Position numbers and translations under genes: made by a program. Below are positions 52,585 to 61,322 of a stretch of DNA of 64,000 nucleotides, one piece after another. The DNA lies in contig CAZXDP010000002.1 of assembly GCA_964639255.1 (NCBI GenBank), positions 1-64,000 of the forward strand, given 5' to 3'. Under the pieces are notes generated by a model. It had not been told where the DNA came from, did no database searches, and saw nothing but the letters and a program-made list of their open reading frames with translations. Each line of letters starts with the position of its first letter. The stretch's first letter is position 1. Source of the DNA: NZQO01 sp964639255 (lineage in GTDB: Bacteria > Bacteroidota > Bacteroidia > Flavobacteriales > Flavobacteriaceae).

Positions 52585-53994
52585 TTAAAGTTTAGAAGGA
52601 CACACATAGGTGGTTTTCGGAATGTTGGTTTGCGCAATGGCTTTAAAGCCACCCTGTACATCTATGAGATTGTGATAACCGCGCGATTTGAGTATGGAAG
52701 CGGCAATCATAGAGCGATAGCCACCAGCACAATGCACGAAAAATGTCTTGTCTTTTGGAAATGTTGCCAAATGGGTATTGATTTCACTTAAGGGAGTATT
52801 TTGGGCTTCCTTGATATGTTCTGAAAGATATTCCGATGCCTTCCTTACATCAAAGATGTTCTCCTTGTGTTCAGTATAAGCTGCTTCTAGTTCAGTCGCT
52901 GGAACGGAGGTTACCGAGTCGATTTCCTTGCCATCCTTTTTCCAGGCTTCTATACCGCCTTTTAAGAAGCCTAAGGTATTGTCGAACCCTACTCTCGACA
53001 AGCGCGTAACTGCCTCTTCTTCTCTACCTTCGGGGGCGATGACGACTATGGGTTGTTGCACATCGACAATCAATTCCCCCACCCAAGGGGCAAAGCTCCC
53101 GTCCAAACCGATAAAAATGCTGTTGGGAATATGCCCCGCGGCAAATTCTTTAGGCGTTCGCACATCGAGCATTACTGCTTCGATTTCATTGACAACGGTT
53201 TCAAACGCATCGGGTGACAGCGGCTTCAGACCGACTTTGAGCACTTGGTCGATAGAGGCATACCCTTCCTTATTCATTTGTACATTGAGCGGAAAATACC
53301 CTGGGGGAGGCAACAGTCCATCGGTTACTTCCTTTATAAATTCTTCCTTGGTCATATCTGCCCGCAATGCATAGTTCATTTTCTTTTGGTTGCCTAAGGT
53401 GTCCACCGTTTCCTTCATCATATTTTTACCACAGGCTGAACCCGCACCATGAGCTGGATAGACTATAACATCATCTGGCAGCGTCATAATTTTTGTTCGA
53501 AGGCTGTCGTAGAGCGTACCTGCCAGTTCTTCCTGGGTCATATTGGCCGCTTTCTGTGCCAAGTCTGGTCTTCCAACATCGCCTAAAAATAAGGTGTCGC
53601 CTGTAAAAATGGCATGCTCCTTACCCGCTTCATCCAAAAGCAAATAGGTGGTGCTTTCCATCGTGTGTCCGGGTGTGTGTAGCACTTTTATTTGAACATT
53701 GCCCAATGGAAATATCTCGCCATCGTGTGCCGTGTGCGCCTCAAAACTCGGGTTGGCCAAGGGACCATAGACGATGGTAGCCCCTGTTTTCTCTGCCAGT
53801 GTGACGTGCCCACTTACGAAATCGGCGTGAAAGTGCGTTTCAAATATATATTTAATTTTTACGCCGTCTTTTTTCGCCCTGTCCAAATAAGGCGCCACTT
53901 CCCTAAGTGGGTCAATAATGGCTGCTTCGCCATTGCTTGCAATATAATAGGCCCCTTGGGCCAAACATCCTGTGTAAATTTGTTCTATTGTCAT
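52585..53994 (-). CDS. persulfide dioxygenase-type MBL hydrolase fused to two rhodanese domains
   Basis: 469 residues. The N-terminal MBL domain (THFHADFVSGH, GHTMESTTYL, FTGDTLFLGDVGRPDL) has the mononuclear-iron set of ETHE1/Blh-type persulfide dioxygenases. The first rhodanese domain (about 265-360, VMLDVRTPKEFAAGHIPNS) lacks the catalytic Cys (VIAPEGREE). The second (about 370-460) has an active loop with Cys (FFVHCAGGYRSMIA). It oxidises glutathione or protein persulfide to sulfite, with sulfur transfer built in. Confidence 0.9.
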   Translation of the reverse strand: MTIEQIYTGCLAQGAYYIASNGEAAIIDPLREVAPYLDRAKKDGVKIKYIFETHFHADFVSGHVTLAEKTGATIVYGPLANPSFEAHTAHDGEIFPLGNVQIKVLHTPGHTMESTTYLLLDEAGKEHAIFTGDTLFLGDVGRPDLAQKAANMTQEELAGTLYDSLRTKIMTLPDDVIVYPAHGAGSACGKNMMKETVDTLGNQKKMNYALRADMTKEEFIKEVTDGLLPPPGYFPLNVQMNKEGYASIDQVLKVGLKPLSPDAFETVVNEIEAVMLDVRTPKEFAAGHIPNSIFIGLDGSFAPWVGELIVDVQQPIVVIAPEGREEEAVTRLSRVGFDNTLGFLKGGIEAWKKDGKEIDSVTSVPATELEAAYTEHKENIFDVRKASEYLSEHIKEAQNTPLSEINTHLATFPKDKTFFVHCAGGYRSMIAASILKSRGYHNLIDVQGGFKAIAQTNIPKTTYVCPSKL

Positions 53995-54002
53995 GATTTC
54001 AA

Positions 54003-54800
54003 TTATTTGTTAATAAAAAATTCCATTATAAAAATGAAGGCCGCCATGGCCACTATGAAATATCCAAAACCCTTTTTCAATCTTTTCCCATTGATAAACT
54101 TCCCCAAGTAGACACCTATAAAAATTCCCGTTACCGTGATTACCGAGAACGTCATCAAGAATGGCCAATCTATACGCATTGAAAGCGCATCACCCAGCAG
54201 GAAGCCCAATATCGATTTGAAAGCGATTATAATTAAAGACGTGCCAATGGCTTTTTTGATGTCCAAATTGGCAAAAACGACCAAGGCCGGAATTATAAGG
54301 AATCCGCCACCAGCACCTACAAAACCTGTAATGGCACCCACCACGAGACCTTCTGCCAAGATCAACGGATAATTGTACGTTACCGCACCGGTACCCCCTT
54401 TTCGCTCTTTATTGGATAGCATGGAGTAGGCCGCCCAAATCATTAAAATGGCAAATAGACCAAACATTCCCATTCTTCGGGTGAAAGAAAAGTCGTGTAT
54501 ATTAAACAGTACTTCTGGAAGGCCAGGAATTACATAATGCCGAACTATCCAGACCCCAACTACTGCAGGCAAACCAAAGACCAGTGCCGTGCGCCAATCT
54601 ACATTGTTGCTCTTATTTTGCATCAATCCACCCACCAAGGCTCCCATACCCACAATAAATAACGAGTAGGCCGTAGCCGCCTTCTCATCTAAGTGAAAGA
54701 GGTATGCCAATACGGGCACCGCCAAGATAGAGCCGCCGCCACCTATAAGCCCCAAAGAAATTCCTATAACCGCAGCCATCGCGTACCCTACTACCTCCAT
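54003..54800 (-). CDS. TauE/SafE-family sulfite/organosulfonate exporter
   Basis: 265 residues with about eight helices and two family repeats (GLIGGGGSILAVPVLAYLFH at the start, GFVGAGGGFLIIPALVVFAN in the middle). Exports sulfite or similar anions, the product expected from the neighbouring persulfide dioxygenase. Nine bases before the dioxygenase gene. Confidence 0.88.
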   Translation of the reverse strand: MEVVGYAMAAVIGISLGLIGGGGSILAVPVLAYLFHLDEKAATAYSLFIVGMGALVGGLMQNKSNNVDWRTALVFGLPAVVGVWIVRHYVIPGLPEVLFNIHDFSFTRRMGMFGLFAILMIWAAYSMLSNKERKGGTGAVTYNYPLILAEGLVVGAITGFVGAGGGFLIIPALVVFANLDIKKAIGTSLIIIAFKSILGFLLGDALSMRIDWPFLMTFSVITVTGIFIGVYLGKFINGKRLKKGFGYFIVAMAAFIFIMEFFINK

Positions 54801-54852
54801 ACCGTAATATTATAACACTTGTTCATTTATTCAACAAAACGTTTAAATTTTT

Positions 54853-55167
54853 TTAGAGTAACTCGCAATTTTCCATACAATCGAAAATTCGCAGCAAATT
54901 ACGGTCTACGATGCTATAGAATACCTGCTTTCCTCTTTTTTCTGAAACCAATATACCGTTGTCCTTCATCTTCGTTAAATGATGCGACATCATCGAAATC
55001 TCACACTGCGAACCTATTCGATCGCACAGTGTAGACACATCCATCGGTTCTTCAGATTCGAGGATTTCCAGTATTTCCAGCTTCACGGGGTGGGCGATGG
55101 TCTTTAGGATTGAAGCCACCTTCTCCAACTTGGCAACAGAGAATTGTCTTTTCGTTTCTTTTATCAT
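54853..55167 (-). CDS. ArsR-family repressor of the sulfur operon
   Basis: 104 residues from MIKETKRQFSVAKLEKVASI; the frame reaches 55194 but the operator would then lie inside it. Winged helix (AHPVKLEILEILES, ISMMSHHLTKMKDNGILVSE). Cys residues occur in LCDRIGSQCEI and FDCMENCELL. The persulfide-sensing BigR/SqrR repressors use a Cys pair, so a dithiol switch is plausible. First gene of the operon. Confidence 0.85.
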   Translation of the reverse strand: MIKETKRQFSVAKLEKVASILKTIAHPVKLEILEILESEEPMDVSTLCDRIGSQCEISMMSHHLTKMKDNGILVSEKRGKQVFYSIVDRNLLRIFDCMENCELL

Positions 55168-55182
55168 ACTGCAAATATAAGA

Positions 55183-55206
55183 ACATTTTAGCAAATATTA
55201 AAATGT
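55183..55206. promoter_or_regulatory. inverted-repeat operator of the ArsR repressor
   Basis: ACATTTTA-N8-TAAAATGT, perfect 8-bp arms, 15 bases ahead of the repressor start. Size and position suit an ArsR dimer blocking its own promoter. Confidence 0.7.
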
Positions 55207-55229
55207 AATGTTGCATTATTCCACAAATC

Positions 55230-55494
55230 GTAGACACAACGCCCTATAAGCTACATCGGAAGGACCTACGCGGCCTTATAAATCCTTTGGAAACTTATGA
55301 TATACGGTTTCGCCTTTACGTCACTTGGGTTGTAGTGAAGTATGGAACTATCTTCTAGAAGATTCGTTACTAAAAATGAGTACTCTTGTAAAGCATAATA
55401 CCAAGTTCACAACGGGAGCAAAAGGAACCAAAAAGTGCGCTTATCGCGAAACGTATAGGGAATAATGAATATATTTGAGTGGGTATAACGAGTT
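55230..55494 (+). repeat. cassette site 18, at the left (promoter) side of the sulfur operon
   Basis: TAGACACAACGCCCTATAAG at 55231 has the R''-L'' form (AAC, then TATAAGCTACATCGG). The right arm GTGGGTATAAC precedes R' GTT (55492-55494). Bases 55424-55490 (AAAAGTGCGCTTATC, then ATAGGGAATAATGAATATAT) recur at 59128-59188. Confidence 0.6.
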
Positions 55495-55503
55495 GCCACA
55501 CAT

Positions 55504-56025
55504 TTGACAAAAAAATTGAGAGTCAAAATAATATTATTTCTGTTGACATTAAACTGTGCTATCGGATTAGCACAAACTGACAGTTTAGCTCTGCGAAATA
55601 TCGAGATAAAATCATATCTGATTGATTCGAATCTAGGCAGTGTTATTAATAGGGACAAGATTGAAATTGACACTATCAGAATCAGAACAATTAGATATGT
55701 AAATAAACTTCACGCAAAGTTTAAGTTTAGAAATAAAAAACAGAAATTGACAAGTGAATTTTATTTTGATAATGGAAATTTACAGTTAATTCGCTTTATA
55801 GAGATTAGCGACAAAGTCAAAAAGTATGGCGCAAAAAAAGTTACGAAATTTTATTACATAGACGGATTAAAAGTTGATGAAAAAGTTGGCAGGTATGTTC
55901 CTGGAATTTTAGCAGGACGCGGAGTTCCTAAAGATATTGATAGCGCTCATGGTTATAATGAAAAATGGACGACAGTTTTTTTACTTGAATTGGCTGAAAA
56001 AATTATTGAAAAGACAATCCAATAA
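55504..56025 (+). CDS. cassette 19, secreted protein of unknown function
   Basis: 173 residues starting at a TTG codon (MTKKLRVKIILFLLTLNCAI when initiated); no ATG lies near. Signal peptide likely cleaved after IGLAQ. The mature part contains RFRNKK-type basic patches and FYYIDGLKVDEKVGRYVPGI. No family recognised. Eleven bases from the cassette start. Confidence 0.6.
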   Translation: MTKKLRVKIILFLLTLNCAIGLAQTDSLALRNIEIKSYLIDSNLGSVINRDKIEIDTIRIRTIRYVNKLHAKFKFRNKKQKLTSEFYFDNGNLQLIRFIEISDKVKKYGAKKVTKFYYIDGLKVDEKVGRYVPGILAGRGVPKDIDSAHGYNEKWTTVFLLELAEKIIEKTIQ

Positions 56026-56030
56026 AAACG

Positions 56031-56223
56031 TGTGGCCGCAATGAATATAGCCCATATCTAATCAGTTACTTAATCGAAGTTAAGGCGTATTTGGAAAGTC
56101 GCCTAATTTTTAAATTTGGGTCGTTACGAAAATAAGATAACAAGAAAATTTAAAAATTAGGCTCAGTGCTTAACCGAAAAGTCCGTACCTTTTTGCACGC
56201 TATGGGCCATATACTGGACCGTT
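56031..56223 (+). repeat. cassette site 19
   Basis: R'' TGTGGCCGCAAT against the cassette 19 start GTTGCCACACA (GCCAC shared in complement). L'' ATATAGCCCATA pairs with TATGGGCCATAT on the right, ten of twelve bases. The right half matches site 1, 20 kb away, over about 70 bases (GCTTAACC, GTCCGTA, CTTTTTGCACGCTA). R' GTT 56221-56223. Confidence 0.72.
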
Positions 56224-56262
56224 GGCAAAAATTTTGAGCCAGATTAAAATTTTGACATTTAA

Positions 56263-56574
56263 ATGACAAAAGCACAAAAAATTCTTCTGAGTATTCCTTC
56301 ACTATTGATACTGTTTATTATCCCTTACAATTTTTTCGCAGATTTAGAAGGCAAAAATTACAATATGATTTTTAACGGAATAATAGTTTTACAAATATTG
56401 TATTTAATCGGATTGATATATATTCTTTTCAAACTATGGAAGGATGACAAAAAAACAAAAAATACAAAATGGACTTGGACATTACTAATGATTTTTTGTA
56501 TGCAACCGATTACAACTCTGGTTTATCTTTGGGCGATTGAATCTGAGGGAAGAAAAAAACAACCTGCTGAATAA
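56263..56574 (+). CDS. cassette 20, small membrane protein
   Basis: 103 residues, three helices (ILLSIPSLLILFIIPYNFF, IIVLQILYLIGLIYILFKL, WTLLMIFCMQPITTLVYLW). No family recognised. Confidence 0.62.
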   Translation: MTKAQKILLSIPSLLILFIIPYNFFADLEGKNYNMIFNGIIVLQILYLIGLIYILFKLWKDDKKTKNTKWTWTLLMIFCMQPITTLVYLWAIESEGRKKQPAE

Positions 56575-56577
56575 AAA

Positions 56578-56768
56578 CTATTGCCAACACCGCATATATC
56601 ACAGCGGTCACAATGTACTATCATTAAATTCCCTAACTTTAAAAAAAATAAACCAAGCGGATAGAAATGTAGTTGCGGCGCCACTGCCCTGCTGATTCTC
56701 ACGCTGACGCTTCCAACGCTCAGCCGATTCAGCAGGGCATCACCCGCCGTGCCATAGGCAAGACCGTT
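56578..56768 (+). repeat. cassette site 20, type C site
   Basis: R'' CTATTGCCAAC (56578-56588) complements the cassette 20 start GTTGGCAA over eight bases. It shares ACCGCATATATC and CTGCTGATTCTCACGC with site 16. R' GTT at 56766-56768. Confidence 0.7.
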
Positions 56769-56790
56769 ATGCGAAAGCATAATATAAACT

Positions 56791-57588
56791 ATGTTTATAA
56801 AGAAATTCAAAACAAGTGCTTCACTACATACGGTCGTTAAAGAATACTACTACCTGAACATACAGGCAGAGCGTTACCCCAAAAGCATACCTATTATCGA
56901 TGATTGTTGCTATGACTTCATATTTTTCAAGGAGGCTATGGCAACGCTTTATTATGGCACTACACCTACGAAAGCTCTGATCAAGGAAAAATTCTTTACC
57001 ATACACGGTCTTACCCCTCCCTATAAAATAAGTTTCGATAAGTCGCTTACCTTTTTTACCATCAAACTGCAACCTTGGTGCAATGGCTATTTCTTTAAGC
57101 AATTAAAACAAAAGGGCATTCATAGTTTGGAGCCTCATGGGGTAAGCTGGTTGGATTTTTACAATGAGATTTTTAACGAAAGTGGTTTTGAACAAAAAGT
57201 AACTCTAGCCAATACTATAATGACCTCAATGAATGTACAACACACCCATTCCATGCTCTTAGTTAAGGAAATTTGCGAACGTATTGATAGAAAAAAAGGT
57301 ATTGTAACGGTAAATGAGTTGAGTGAGCATTTTAAAATCTCTAGACAGTATTTAAATCGAATTTTTAAACAAGAGGTTCTATATACTTTAAAATTTTACA
57401 TCACCGCTGTAAGAATCTTGGATTTGGTAAAGTACAAATCCAAAAATCAGCAAATTACCCTAATCGAACTCAGTTATGAGTATGGTTATTTCGATCAACC
57501 GCATTTTATAGCCGATTTTAAAAAAGTGTGCGGTGTTACTCCCAGTCATTTTTTCAATAATCTGCCCGAATTTATTCTTCGCCATTGA
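56791..57588 (+). CDS. cassette 21 gene A, AraC-family transcriptional regulator
   Basis: 265 residues. The C-terminal HTH_18 domain is clear (VTVNELSEHFKISRQYLNRI, later LIELSYEYGYFDQPHFIADF and GVTPSHFF). The N-terminal 150 residues are the DUF6597-like effector domain often seen in Bacteroidota. It probably controls the serine hydrolase gene 70 bases downstream. Composition is host-like. Confidence 0.85.
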   Translation: MFIKKFKTSASLHTVVKEYYYLNIQAERYPKSIPIIDDCCYDFIFFKEAMATLYYGTTPTKALIKEKFFTIHGLTPPYKISFDKSLTFFTIKLQPWCNGYFFKQLKQKGIHSLEPHGVSWLDFYNEIFNESGFEQKVTLANTIMTSMNVQHTHSMLLVKEICERIDRKKGIVTVNELSEHFKISRQYLNRIFKQEVLYTLKFYITAVRILDLVKYKSKNQQITLIELSYEYGYFDQPHFIADFKKVCGVTPSHFFNNLPEFILRH

Positions 57589-57658
57589 GGTAGTTTCCAT
57601 ATTTACAATGTTTTTATCGCTAAAGCGCTCATCTTTGTAGAAGAATAACCTTGTTGAA

Positions 57659-59005
57659 ATGAATAAAGTATTTTGTGTAAAATATAGCCTATCACTAAAA
57701 AGAACAGTGCTACTCGTATTGTTTCTATCTATTATTTCCTGTAATCCCTCGTTCAGCCAAGGTGAATTATCCAAAGAACTGAATGAAAAGAGCACAACGC
57801 TGGATGCCTATTTTACCGCCTTAACCGAACTTAAAAAATTCAATGGCGTGCTACTGGCTTCTTTCAATGATACCTTAGTGCTAAAAAAAGCCTATAATAT
57901 TAATACCGACCCGGGAAGTTCAAGTTACGTTAGCGTTGGTGACCAGTTTGACATACACTCGGTCGCCAAGTTGATGACCCATTATCTTATCGTAAAATTG
58001 GCCGAAAACAAGCGCCTAGCGATGCAACAAACCATCGACACTTTTTATCCCGATTTCCCCAACGGAGATTTAATTACCATTGAAATGTTGCTAAACCATC
58101 GCTCTGGCTTGCCTCGAGAGCTACAGAATCTTTCACCAAAGGAAATCGAATTGTCGTCTGATGCAATTGTCGACCTGGCAAAAAAACAAGAACTGCTTTT
58201 TCAGCCGGGGTCCAACGTTCAATATTCCAATGTTGGGTATGAAGTATTGTACCATATCATTTCCAAAATTTACGAAAAGCCGTTTGCCCAATGTATCATT
58301 GATGAGGTATTTGTTCCTTTAGGAATGAACCAAAGCGGTGCACACTTCCACACCAAAGAGGACAGAAAAGAGCATCTTGCAAAAAATCACGTGCTTAGCG
58401 ACTCAACGCTCACGGTAGTACCGAATATCCTGGAAGACGAGTTTAAAACAGCGCGGCTCTTTTCTACCGCTGCCGACCTCCATACATTTCTCGATGAATT
58501 AAAGAAGGAACCTTACCAATCTGCCTTGAAGAATGAAGAAGGAATCATTGCCAAGGACGGTGGCTCCAAGGGAATACGCGCACAAGTTTATTGCAATATA
58601 AACCATAACTTCACTTTTGTACTCTTGGCGAATTACGATGGCATTCCCTTTTTCCAAACCATCGAAGATGTCGTTAAGTGTATGAAGGGTGCGCCGGTCG
58701 ACTTCCCTAGAGAACTAAATCGACAGGCCATTACCGTTCCAAAAGAGATTCTTGAGCAATATGTGGGCTCCTATGCCTTTGCCGATTTTGACGGTCTTAT
58801 TTTACGAATCGATATAGAAGGCAACCACCTTGTTGTATTTCAAGACGGCAAAAAGATTGCCACCTTAAAAGCTGAAACCGAAACCCTCTTCTTCGAAAAC
58901 CCAAGGGCGGCAGAATCTTTCGAATTTGTCGAGAACGATTCCGGCTCGTTTAATACGATGATGGGATGGAAAGGCATAAGCGTAGAAGGCAAAAAAATTG
59001 AGTAG
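57659..59005 (+). CDS. cassette 21 gene B, beta-lactamase-family serine hydrolase
   Basis: 448 residues. Signal or anchor around LLVLFLSIISCNPSFSQGEL. The SxxK motif is SVAKLMTHY (about residue 102), the YxN motif is YSNVGYEVLY, and NHRSGLPREL follows, as in class C-like (Pfam Beta-lactamase) esterases and peptidases. The C-terminal 90 residues form a DUF3471-like beta domain. Substrate unknown; not evidence for antibiotic resistance. Confidence 0.87.
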   Translation: MNKVFCVKYSLSLKRTVLLVLFLSIISCNPSFSQGELSKELNEKSTTLDAYFTALTELKKFNGVLLASFNDTLVLKKAYNINTDPGSSSYVSVGDQFDIHSVAKLMTHYLIVKLAENKRLAMQQTIDTFYPDFPNGDLITIEMLLNHRSGLPRELQNLSPKEIELSSDAIVDLAKKQELLFQPGSNVQYSNVGYEVLYHIISKIYEKPFAQCIIDEVFVPLGMNQSGAHFHTKEDRKEHLAKNHVLSDSTLTVVPNILEDEFKTARLFSTAADLHTFLDELKKEPYQSALKNEEGIIAKDGGSKGIRAQVYCNINHNFTFVLLANYDGIPFFQTIEDVVKCMKGAPVDFPRELNRQAITVPKEILEQYVGSYAFADFDGLILRIDIEGNHLVVFQDGKKIATLKAETETLFFENPRAAESFEFVENDSGSFNTMMGWKGISVEGKKIE

Positions 59006-59063
59006 TTTGGGTACCATGGGCGGTGGCGCTACACCAGCAATAAAAAAGAACCCAGTACTTACT

Positions 59064-59192
59064 TTTATCATAATGTATAATCACCATAAGCAAACGAACC
59101 CAGTTTACACTTGCTAAAAATGAAACCAAAAAGTGCGCTTATCCCAAAACATATAGGGAATAATGAATATATTTGAGTGGGTATAACGAGTC
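59064..59192 (+). repeat. cassette site 21
   Basis: R'' TTTATCATAAT at 59064-59074 matches the complement of the cassette 21 start GTTATGCGAAA at eight of eleven positions. L'' GTATAATCACC faces GTGGGTATAAC. R' is GTC at 59190-59192. The right arm duplicates that of site 18. Confidence 0.62.
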
Positions 59193-59204
59193 AGGCACTA
59201 TCCC

Positions 59205-60132
59205 ATGAGAAATTCAGAAAGAAGAAAATACATTTTCGATATTTACTCTGAAAATTTTGAAAGGATTTGTTCTGACAACAATTGGAATGATTTACTTTCC
59301 CATAACAGTAAAAGTTATTGCTGTCCATTGTGCGATTCAATTTTTGATGAGTCATCACTTGACCAATCAGCGAAAAACCCGCTTTCGATTGAACATATAC
59401 CGCCACACTCACTTGGAGGAAAACCATTAATTCTAACTTGTAAATACTGTAATAATAGTTCAGGACATTCTGATGATAAAGAATTACGAAATTTTTTTTC
59501 AGTAGAATCTTTTTTATTAGGGAAAGGGAAAATCGAAGGCAAATTCAACTTAAATGATTCAAATTCTTTCAAGGCAAAAGTTGAAATCTGTCATAAAAAA
59601 AAAATTTATAGTTATAATATCAAAAAAAAGCGCATATGCTCTAAAGCAAATTGAAAAGGCAAAAGAAAGAAATACAAATTTCAAATTAAACAGCAATATA
59701 AATATTCACGTTCGGGAAAAGGCTGAAAAAGCAATAGTTAAATTTGCCTACCTTTTTACGTTTGCTCAATTTGGTTATGCCTATTTACTAAGCATTGGAG
59801 GAAAATATATCCAACAGGCTATTCGTGAATCCTCCAAAGATTTAAATTGCATAATATTACGAGAAGGGTTTCCTATGACAGAAACTGGAGTTTATCATCT
59901 ACGAGTTCAAAACAAAACAGTTTTGATGGTTTTAATGGAATTTAAAATAAACAATAAAAGGTCTTTAATTGGAATATTATTACCCGGGCCAACAGAAGAA
60001 TCGCTCGAGTTTTTTATAAATTTTAAATCTGATATCAAACAAAAAGTAGAAACTTCAATCATTCCAGCAAAAAATTTGAACGATAATCCATATCATTTTC
60101 TGAACTTTTGGAAAAAAATGCACAGTGCCTAA
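59205..60132 (+). pseudogene. cassette 22, HNH-type protein with frameshift in an A-run
   Basis: The first frame (59205-59654) has SYCCPLCDSIFDESS, LSIEHIPPHSLGGKP and CKYCNNSSGHSDDKE, a zinc-bound HNH nuclease core. It runs out of frame after YNIKK. The second frame (open 59554-60132) continues from KSAYALKQIEKAKERN to the end. Removing one A from the eight at 59622-59629 joins them into about 308 residues. It is either a mutation, a sequencing error in an A-run, or transcriptional slippage. The stop lies in the R'' of the final site. Confidence 0.7.
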
Positions 60133-60165
60133 CAATAGCTATAGTTAATAGCGGTAAATTGTTAA
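60124..60165 (+). repeat. cassette site 22, left half only; right edge of the array
   Basis: R'' AGTGCCTAAC (60124-60133) complements the cassette 22 start GTCAGGCACT at nine of ten positions. L'' ATAGCTATAGTTAATAGCGG follows, but no matching right half is seen before a coding fragment begins. Confidence 0.65.
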
Positions 60166-60366
60166 GTTGTTGAAAAGTCGTACAAAAAACCTATTTTAGT
60201 CACGGCGGATAAAACCGAAAGCGCGGCATCAACCGCAGAACAAACCGCTCTTACCTCCTACTTTGCCGAGCTGCTGAAAAACCAAGATCACAGCAAAAAA
60301 GAGTTTTATGAAGTATACTGGAAGATGGTGGACCCAAAACGGTGGGAAGCAATTAAAGGCAACTAA
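60166..60366 (+). pseudogene. 3' fragment of a disrupted gene at the array edge
   Basis: An open frame of 66 codons without a plausible start encodes PILVTADKTESAASTAEQTA and EFYEVYWKMVDPKRWEAIKG before a stop. Codon use is chromosome-like. It appears to be the C-terminus of a larger gene whose 5' part was lost at the array boundary. Followed by about 200 bases (to 60573) in which I see no gene. Confidence 0.65.
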
Positions 60367-60573
60367 CAACTTGCAATTACCGTGAAAACCCTCGTATGAC
60401 ATCCAAGCGGTTTAGCTACCACCTTATAGTTAGTTTGTTTTCTATACGGCAGCTACATAACATAATCTTCGAGGTCATTCCGTTGCAAGTATAAAAGTCA
60501 CACCAAAAAGGGTTGTGAAGGTATCACTTGCCAAGGCAAAAGCATCAATTGCAATTGGCTCGATGGTGGCTTC

Positions 60574-60927
60574 TTAATTCGAACAAACCGTCCTAAACTC
60601 TGAGACCAACAAGCCAGATGTAGTGAGTTGCTTCAAGATATTCACTGCCGAAGTATACATCATACCCCCTTCCACCAGACAATATTCTTGCGGAAAAATA
60701 AAGTAGGAGTTGGATCCCTTGGTAGCGCCCGTCACCATCTTGAAATTGAAAGCACCCCCGCAAATTTCCTTTAGCACCTGTTCAAAATGACCCTCGGGCA
60801 CTTTATAGCTAAACAGGTCTATTTCAATCCCCATCAATTTCGCAGGGCCATCCTGGATTTCTTTGTGATTTTTAGCATTGTGTGCAACCGATACATCTTG
60901 TTGAGTAACTGAAACGAGAGCTTCCAT
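60574..60927 (-). CDS. hypothetical protein
   Basis: 117 residues, MEALVSVTQQDVSVAHNAKN. Soluble alpha/beta protein with IDLFSYKVPEGHFEQVLKEI and a Cys near the C-terminus (FRTVCSN). No family recognised. Flanked on both sides by gaps; 60928-61322 contains no gene I can support and is AT-rich around 60970-61030. Confidence 0.55.
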   Translation of the reverse strand: MEALVSVTQQDVSVAHNAKNHKEIQDGPAKLMGIEIDLFSYKVPEGHFEQVLKEICGGAFNFKMVTGATKGSNSYFIFPQEYCLVEGGMMYTSAVNILKQLTTSGLLVSEFRTVCSN

Positions 60928-61322
60928 AGTTTTCTTTTAAGGTTTATCGGGGTCAAAGATAGGACAACATAAGTATATGTTTTTATTTATATTTTTAATA
61001 AATACCATAAGTAGTTGCTTATTAAATGTCTTGTTATTGTTGTCTGCTCTACGATAGTGCCGTAAATCAATTTTTCTTAAATCACAATCGTTAGCCATTT
61101 TTTCAACAGGATGCTATGAAATTTTCGTCAGAGGCAATTCATCCATTCGTCAGCTATCATAATGCAAACTGCTGATTAAGCGAAGGATAGCATCCCATTT
61201 AAAAGAATGTCGCGTTAACGCTTCGCCAAATCTTCGCCAAATCATTCTTAAGCAAGAAACGAGCTGTTGCTTTATGCAATACCTTTAGGATGAACTAATA
61301 ACGGAGTATTAATTTAATTTGT

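Larger units (their letters stand above)
33527..60165 (+). mobile_element. integron-like gene cassette array, about 22 cassettes, no integrase in window
   Basis: Twenty-two units, each one to five genes, are joined by imperfectly palindromic sites. A site runs R''(...AAC)-spacer-L''-variable region-L'-spacer-R'(GTT). The first 8-14 bases of most cassettes recur as the reverse complement at that cassette's own 3' end, but not at the neighbour's. This is the known footprint of cassettes excised as circles by cleavage inside R'. Sites are longer than typical attC, and the boxes deviate from GTTRRRY. No tyrosine recombinase, transposase or attI is visible, so it would rank as an array lacking an integrase (CALIN-like). 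Confidence 0.75.

Noticed and set aside
57659..59005. Antibiotic-resistance beta-lactamase on a cassette
   Set aside because: The SxxK/YxN layout with a DUF3471-like tail is typical of esterase or peptidase relatives; nothing points to beta-lactam hydrolysis.
33527..60165. Classical (class 1 or Vibrio-type) integron
   Set aside because: No intI, no attI, and most R' boxes do not fit GTTRRRY; only a few (GTTGGGC start, GCCTAAC end) do. I therefore call it integron-like.
33527..60165. Transposon or insertion-sequence island
   Set aside because: No transposase, tyrosine recombinase or serine recombinase frame was found anywhere in the window, and units lack target duplications.
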